A DNA stretch of 8,384 bases, taken from contig JBNMJS010000078.1 in the NCBI GenBank assembly GCA_050873965.1, positions 1-8,384 of the forward strand, written 5' to 3'. The stretch is from UBA2883 sp050873965 (GTDB taxonomy: Bacteria; Cyanobacteriota; Vampirovibrionia; Gastranaerophilales; Gastranaerophilaceae). The notes under the pieces are model-generated. The model was not told where the DNA came from. It worked only from the letters and a program-made list of their open reading frames with translations, and did not search any database. The position numbers and the translations under genes were made by a program. Each line of letters opens with the position of its first letter. The first letter of the stretch is position 1. Positions 5,822 to 8,384 of the stretch are shown in pieces.

Positions 5822-6495
5822 CTAATAGGAACATCAATAGGCTGAGTAAGAATAACGTCTAATGTTGAACCTTTTAGCAAAGTAACTTCTTCACCTTTGC
5901 GGAATAAATCAATTACACTATCACCAACAAGATAGCAGAATCCACCAAATGCACCACCGATCGCACAAATTGGTGCAGTAACAAATTGCACTCCAGGAAC
6001 AGCATTACCTGCTCTCATACCATAATTGGTAGAAACTTTTGTTATATCACAAGTTTTTGTCCAGTTGTCTTGTAATGCTTGACCATAACCAAGAGTCTTG
6101 TATATACCGCCATCATAAGTAACATTTCTAAGTCCGAATATACTCAAACTAATAGGTAACTGACGACCAGTAGGTGTAACAACATGGTCGAAATCTAGAT
6201 ATAAAACAGCACCTCTAGAAAGTCGTTTTGATAACTTAACTTTTTGGATACAACCTCTAATAACAGAACCTGACGGCAAAACTACATTGCTTCCAACTTT
6301 TTGGTCGTTTAAAAGCATCAAGTTAAAAGAATCGCCTTCTTGGCAAGCCATAGTATCAACCGTTTGCAATAATTGTAATGACATCTTAGTACCAGCAGGT
6401 ATTCTTGCTGTTTTTGCATTCGCTTTATAAGGTGATGCAAATGTAATATTCATAGTCATCATCAACATTGTTAATAATATAGTTAAAATTCTCAT
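5818..6495 (-). CDS. Secreted or periplasmic protein with VirB10-like beta-domain features (225 aa)
   Basis: A clear Sec signal peptide occupies residues 1-20 (hydrophobic core, probable cleavage in TFA-SP). The mature part opens with RIPAGTKMSLQLLQTVDT (31-48) and continues with DSFNLMLLND (55-64) and VVLPSGSVIRGCI (71-83). This PAGT...LPSGSxIxG pattern is reminiscent of the beta domain of VirB10/TrbI-type proteins and related envelope proteins. Residues 104-116 (HVVTPTGRQLPIS) fit the same fold. A hydrophobic, glycine-rich stretch at 170-192 could touch or span a membrane. A second short motif, LLKGSTLDVILTQP (206-219), closes the protein. No other conjugation gene is nearby, so a role in secretion machinery is not supported; a stand-alone envelope protein is more likely. 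The start has GAGGG 3 bases upstream and a good promoter. The stop overlaps that of the converging gene. Confidence 0.78.
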   Translation of the reverse strand: MRILTILLTMLMMTMNITFASPYKANAKTARIPAGTKMSLQLLQTVDTMACQEGDSFNLMLLNDQKVGSNVVLPSGSVIRGCIQKVKLSKRLSRGAVLYLDFDHVVTPTGRQLPISLSIFGLRNVTYDGGIYKTLGYGQALQDNWTKTCDITKVSTNYGMRAGNAVPGVQFVTAPICAIGGAFGGFCYLVGDSVIDLFRKGEEVTLLKGSTLDVILTQPIDVPIS

Positions 6496-6526
6496 AAGCC
6501 CTCAAATCCTTTAATTATCTTCACGG

Positions 6527-6556
6527 ATTATAACACGTTATAAATATATTTGTAAA
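6527..6556 (-). promoter_or_regulatory. Promoter of the secreted-protein gene
   Basis: On the minus strand TTTACA (6556-6551), an 18-base spacer and a perfect TATAAT (6532-6527) are preceded by TGT, giving an extended -10. The predicted start leaves a 5' UTR of about 25 bases with GAGGG before the ATG at 6495. Confidence 0.7.
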
Positions 6557-6679
6557 GAATAGTTCATATAAATAACTTAGAAATAATCATCAAAATTTGA
6601 ATAGCCAATTTGAAATACAAGTTAGCAATACTTTTTTATAAAATTTTCGATTTGAATATAACTAACAAAAGGAGGAGCA

Positions 6680-7072
6680 ATGAAAAGAAACACTATCTTG
6701 TTATTAATAATTTTTGTTGTGCCATTAATAACATATTTTTATGTATCACATACAAGCGAGAGTAACGCTGTTGTATCAACGACTAATCGTCCACAGATAA
6801 TAAAATTTTCATCAAATATGTGTGGTGAATGTAAAAAAATGGACGTAGTAATTAAAGAAGTTTATCCAAAATATCAAAACAAAATTGAACTAATACCGAT
6901 TGCTGTACAAAATAATACACAGTTCAATAACGAAATGGTTTCAAAATACAAAGTAACACTTGTCCCAACAATAATCTTGTTGACAAAAGATAAACAAGTC
7001 AACAAACGAATAGAGGGTTATGTTAATGCAAGTACATTTGATAATTATTTAAGAGAGTTATGCAATGATTGA
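6680..7072 (+). CDS. Membrane-anchored thioredoxin-like protein with CGEC active site (130 aa)
   Basis: One N-terminal membrane segment (about residues 5-22) is followed by a short linker and a thioredoxin fold facing outward. The active site is MCGECKK with Cys48 and Cys51, after the strand PQIIKFSS (38-45). The cis-proline loop is visible as TLVPTII (93-99, Pro96), and the final strand and helix follow. A perfect AAGGAGG (6669-6675) lies 4 bases before the ATG. The last 8 bases overlap the start of the CcdA gene, so the two are co-transcribed and probably translationally coupled. The likely role is to receive electrons from CcdA and reduce disulfides or other oxidised partners outside the cytoplasmic membrane. 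CGEC is not the classic CGPC, and the partner is unknown. No cytochrome c or other maturation gene is in view. Confidence 0.87.
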   Translation: MKRNTILLLIIFVVPLITYFYVSHTSESNAVVSTTNRPQIIKFSSNMCGECKKMDVVIKEVYPKYQNKIELIPIAVQNNTQFNNEMVSKYKVTLVPTIILLTKDKQVNKRIEGYVNASTFDNYLRELCND

Positions 7073-7778
7073 TATTACTAATTATTTTACAACACAGGCA
7101 ACACAAGGGAATTTTCAATTAATACTAATCGGACTATCCTTTTTAGGTGGTGTATTAGCATCAATTTCACCATGTTCACTTGCTATGCTACCAATAGTTA
7201 TTGGCTATATCGGTGGATACGGCGACAAAGACAATTTGAAAACCTTTTTGCGACTATTATCATTCATTATAGGTTCATCAATTGTATTTAGTATTATTGG
7301 CGTAATCTGTGCTTTAACGGGACACGTATTTATATCATTTGCCGGTGGATATTTTATTATCATAATGGCATCGGTAATTTTGGCAATGGGTTTGAACTTG
7401 ATGGGAATACTAGATATTAATATTCCAACGATAATAAACAAAATCCCATCAAACCCGAACAATTCAAAATACTTGTATCCAATGTTGTTGGGAGCAGTTT
7501 TTGCATTAGGTGGAACACCTTGTTCCACACCAATATTAGCAGGGATAATGAGTTTTGCATCTATTACAAATAATATTATTTTATCAATAATAATGTTGTT
7601 TGCATTTGCAATAGGTCAAAGCTTAATCCTTGTTGTTGCAGGTATGTTTACGAATGTTGTTAAAAGATTTGGAAACGTTGTTTCTGTATCAGAAGTCTTG
7701 CTAAAAATTTCAGGTGCATTATTGGTATTAACAGCATTCTATTTGTACTATAAATCATTTATACCATTTTTAGGCTAA
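7065..7778 (+). CDS. ccdA: CcdA/DsbD-type membrane thiol-electron transporter (237 aa)
   Basis: This polytopic membrane protein has about six hydrophobic segments (roughly 18-48, 62-85, 92-115, 139-165, 169-195 and 208-232). The two redox cysteines of the DsbD transmembrane family are present. Cys37 lies in ISPCSLAMLP (34-43) and Cys153 in GGTPCSTPIL (149-158), each in the usual Pro-Cys context near the start of a three-helix half. The length is typical of CcdA, which lacks the extra domains of DsbD. The family moves electrons from cytoplasmic thioredoxin through the membrane to an external thioredoxin-like protein. Here the partner is almost certainly the CGEC protein encoded just upstream. 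An AGAG-type site precedes the ATG inside the upstream gene, which fits translational coupling. The gene symbol reflects the family and not proven orthology to a specific cytochrome-maturation gene. Confidence 0.9.
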   Translation: MIDITNYFTTQATQGNFQLILIGLSFLGGVLASISPCSLAMLPIVIGYIGGYGDKDNLKTFLRLLSFIIGSSIVFSIIGVICALTGHVFISFAGGYFIIIMASVILAMGLNLMGILDINIPTIINKIPSNPNNSKYLYPMLLGAVFALGGTPCSTPILAGIMSFASITNNIILSIIMLFAFAIGQSLILVVAGMFTNVVKRFGNVVSVSEVLLKISGALLVLTAFYLYYKSFIPFLG

Positions 7779-7822
7779 ATAATATGCGTACAGTGATATA
7801 ATTTTATGCATATTATGCCTAA
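7770..7822. repeat. Large inverted repeat enclosing the ccdA stop codon
   Basis: TTAGGC (7770-7775) plus ATAATATGC (7779-7787) pair with GCATATTAT (7808-7816) plus GCCTAA (7817-7822). This gives 15 base pairs with a 20-base loop. The only bulge is the three bases 7776-7778, which are exactly the TAA stop codon of ccdA. A T-rich stretch starts 9 bases later, so it may act as a poor terminator or as a 3'-end stabiliser. The following stretch to about 7894 is AT-rich with nothing recognisable. Confidence 0.6.
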
Positions 7823-7894
7823 TAGGAATGTTTTAATTTTTTTATTTAATAAATTATATGTCTTATCAAGCATAGTCTGACAATAATATAACAA

Positions 7895-7921
7895 AGATGC
7901 CGAAATAAATTCAGCATGACA
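7895..7921. repeat. Short dispersed palindromic repeat (GCATGACA type)
   Basis: This copy starts AGATGCCGAA and ends TTCAGCATGACA. An 8-bp imperfect hairpin (7897-7904 with 7910-7917) has one non-Watson-Crick position, which becomes a U-G pair on the minus strand. It resembles the widespread intergenic repeat whose consensus reads AGATGCTGAA...TTCAGCATGACA. That resemblance is from memory. Confidence 0.6.
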
Positions 7922-7939
7922 ATTTTTTTAAATTTGTAA

Positions 7940-7956
7940 GGTGCATGTAAAGCACC
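7940..7956. repeat. Small hairpin GGTGC/GCACC
   Basis: A 5-bp stem with a 7-base loop lies between two palindromic repeats. It is flanked by a T-run on its left and an A-run on its right, so no T-run follows the stem on either strand. The function is unclear. Confidence 0.35.
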
Positions 7957-7964
7957 AAGAAAAA

Positions 7965-7994
7965 AGATATTTCGGCTAAAGCCTCAATATGACA
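7965..7994. repeat. Short dispersed palindromic repeat (ATATGACA type)
   Basis: This copy reads AGATATTTCGGCT...AGCCTCAATATGACA. Two nested stems are visible: ATATT with AATAT, and GGCT with AGCC. It lies in the same orientation as the repeat at 7895 and shares the AGAT start and ATGACA end. It resembles the common AGATTCTTCGGCT...CCTCAGAATGACA repeat, again from memory. Confidence 0.55.
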
Positions 7995-8001
7995 CCATCT
8001 T

Positions 8002-8028
8002 CGTCATTCTGAGCGTAGCGAAGAATCT
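8002..8028. repeat. Short dispersed repeat (GTCATTCTGAGCG type)
   Basis: It begins CGTCATTCTGAGCGTAGCG and ends AAGAATCT, matching a repeat seen in many AT-rich bacterial genomes. It is in the opposite orientation to the two preceding elements. Its AGAAT end (8022-8026) also pairs with ATTCT (8046-8050) across an ATTATT / AATAAT stem, forming a larger AT hairpin. Confidence 0.6.
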
Positions 8029-8074
8029 ATTATTAAAAAATAATAATTCTATACTGGATTACTTCGTCGTTTCA

Positions 8075-8205
8075 CTGTCTTGGATTATTCGGGATTTCGC
8101 AAAAGCGTGGTTTTGCTCAATCTAACGGGTTAGACACTACGAGTCGTCACTACCTCTCACAAAATAATACTTAATTATTTTGCTCGGCAGAGTCGAAAAT
8201 CCGTT
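8075..8205 (+). repeat. Structured dispersed repeat, copy A
   Basis: It starts CTGTCTTGGATTATTCGG and contains the hairpin GCAAAA-GCGTGG-TTTTGC (8099-8116). It continues through AACGGGTTAGAC to a terminal block CGAAAATCCGTTC. The first 44 bases match the reverse complement of 8381-8338 at 37 positions without gaps, and the match continues more weakly. No reading frame of note is present. Copy A contains about 40 bases (8154-8194) that are absent from copy B. Confidence 0.62.
8154..8194. repeat. Nested palindrome inside copy A
   Basis: A perfect 9-bp stem CAAAATAAT (8160-8168) / ATTATTTTG (8174-8182) with a 5-base loop lies inside an outer CTCT / AGAG pairing (8154-8157 with 8189-8192). Copy B lacks this segment, going directly from the CTACC block to GAAAATTCG. 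It therefore looks like a secondary insertion or an alternative arm of the element. Confidence 0.45.
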
Positions 8206-8290
8206 CCTCGTAATGACGTGATTTAACAAATGAAAAGTAAAATTCGACCTTAACGTAATGAACCATCATTGTTTTATTCTGCTCTATGTT

Positions 8291-8384
8291 GAGCGAATTT
8301 TCGGTAGGGCGAAGGCGAAAGCCTAGCCCGTAACGTGGAGCAGAACCACGCTTCTGCGACCAGCCGAATAATTCAAGACAGGTG
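8291..8384 (-). repeat. Structured dispersed repeat, copy B, partial at the edge
   Basis: This is the inverted copy of the element at 8075-8205. The shared hairpin reads GCAGAA-CCACGC-TTCTGC (8340-8357) on the plus strand. A second stem-loop at 8307-8329 has GGGC/GCCC outside GGC/GCC with a GAAA tetraloop, which favours plus-strand RNA for this copy. The terminal block GAGCGAATTTTCGG (8291-8304) corresponds to the end block of copy A. The window ends 3 bases beyond the matching CTGTCTTG start, so any flanking part is unseen. Confidence 0.6.

Larger units (their letters stand above)
8054..8218 (-). repeat. GTCATTACGAGG-type repeat split by an insertion
   Basis: Read on the minus strand, 8218-8206 gives CGTCATTACGAGG and 8076-8054 gives AGTGAAACGACGAAG followed by TAATCCAG. 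Joined, these make the familiar ~36-bp CGTCATTRCGAGG...GACGAAGYAATCC intergenic repeat. The two halves are separated by about 129 bases (8077-8205), which carry copy A of the structured repeat. Confidence 0.55.

Noticed and set aside
7205..7528. A 107-codon minus-strand frame
   Set aside because: It is antisense to ccdA, whose two redox Cys motifs and membrane segments leave no doubt about the real strand.
7895..8384. CRISPR array
   Set aside because: The repeats are different palindromic elements in mixed orientation with irregular spacing. There is no direct repeat-spacer periodicity and no cas gene.

Overview
The window is strongly AT-rich and looks like part of a bacterial chromosome. 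It has Shine-Dalgarno sites, sigma70-type promoters, rho-independent terminators and standard stop codons, including TGA. Gene style and content suggest a host-associated, AT-rich lineage, and the non-photosynthetic cyanobacterial relatives (Gastranaerophilales / Vampirovibrionia) are my best guess. That content is short lineage-specific proteins, a TPR-glycosyltransferase, a CcdA plus thioredoxin pair and dispersed palindromic repeats. The taxonomic call is an inference from style, not from a marker gene. No rRNA, tRNA, CRISPR array, transposase or phage gene is visible.

Layout: Positions 1-616 hold no convincing gene. A strong minus-strand promoter (228-255) there drives a long untranslated leader that runs off the left edge, possibly the leader of a stable-RNA operon. 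A small plus-strand gene with a Cys-rich N-terminus (617-877) follows and ends in a clear terminator. Three minus-strand genes come next. They are a divergent subtilase (3634-4713), a TPR protein with a GT9-like glycosyltransferase domain (1931-3583) and an HExxH zinc-protease-like protein (958-1869). The TPR-glycosyltransferase appears to have its own promoter placed so close to the ATG that its mRNA may be leaderless.

From 4828 to 5189 a compact plus-strand unit has a promoter, a possible 25-aa upstream ORF, a 51-aa small protein and a terminator. An Asn/Gly/Ser-rich protein of unknown function (5288-5821) meets a secreted, minus-strand protein (5818-6495) tail to tail with overlapping stop codons. 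A membrane-anchored CGEC thioredoxin-like protein (6680-7072) and a CcdA-type membrane thiol transporter (7065-7778) overlap by 8 bases. They probably form a two-gene unit that carries reducing equivalents across the membrane to an external thioredoxin fold.

The right end (about 7895-8384) is noncoding and crowded with short palindromic dispersed repeats. The most notable are two diverged copies of one element in inverted orientation (8075-8205 and 8291-8384). They share a hairpin in which a base pair differs in a compensatory way between the copies. One copy has split an otherwise recognisable GTCATTACGAGG-type repeat and itself carries a further nested palindrome. This repeat mosaic is the least explained part of the window.
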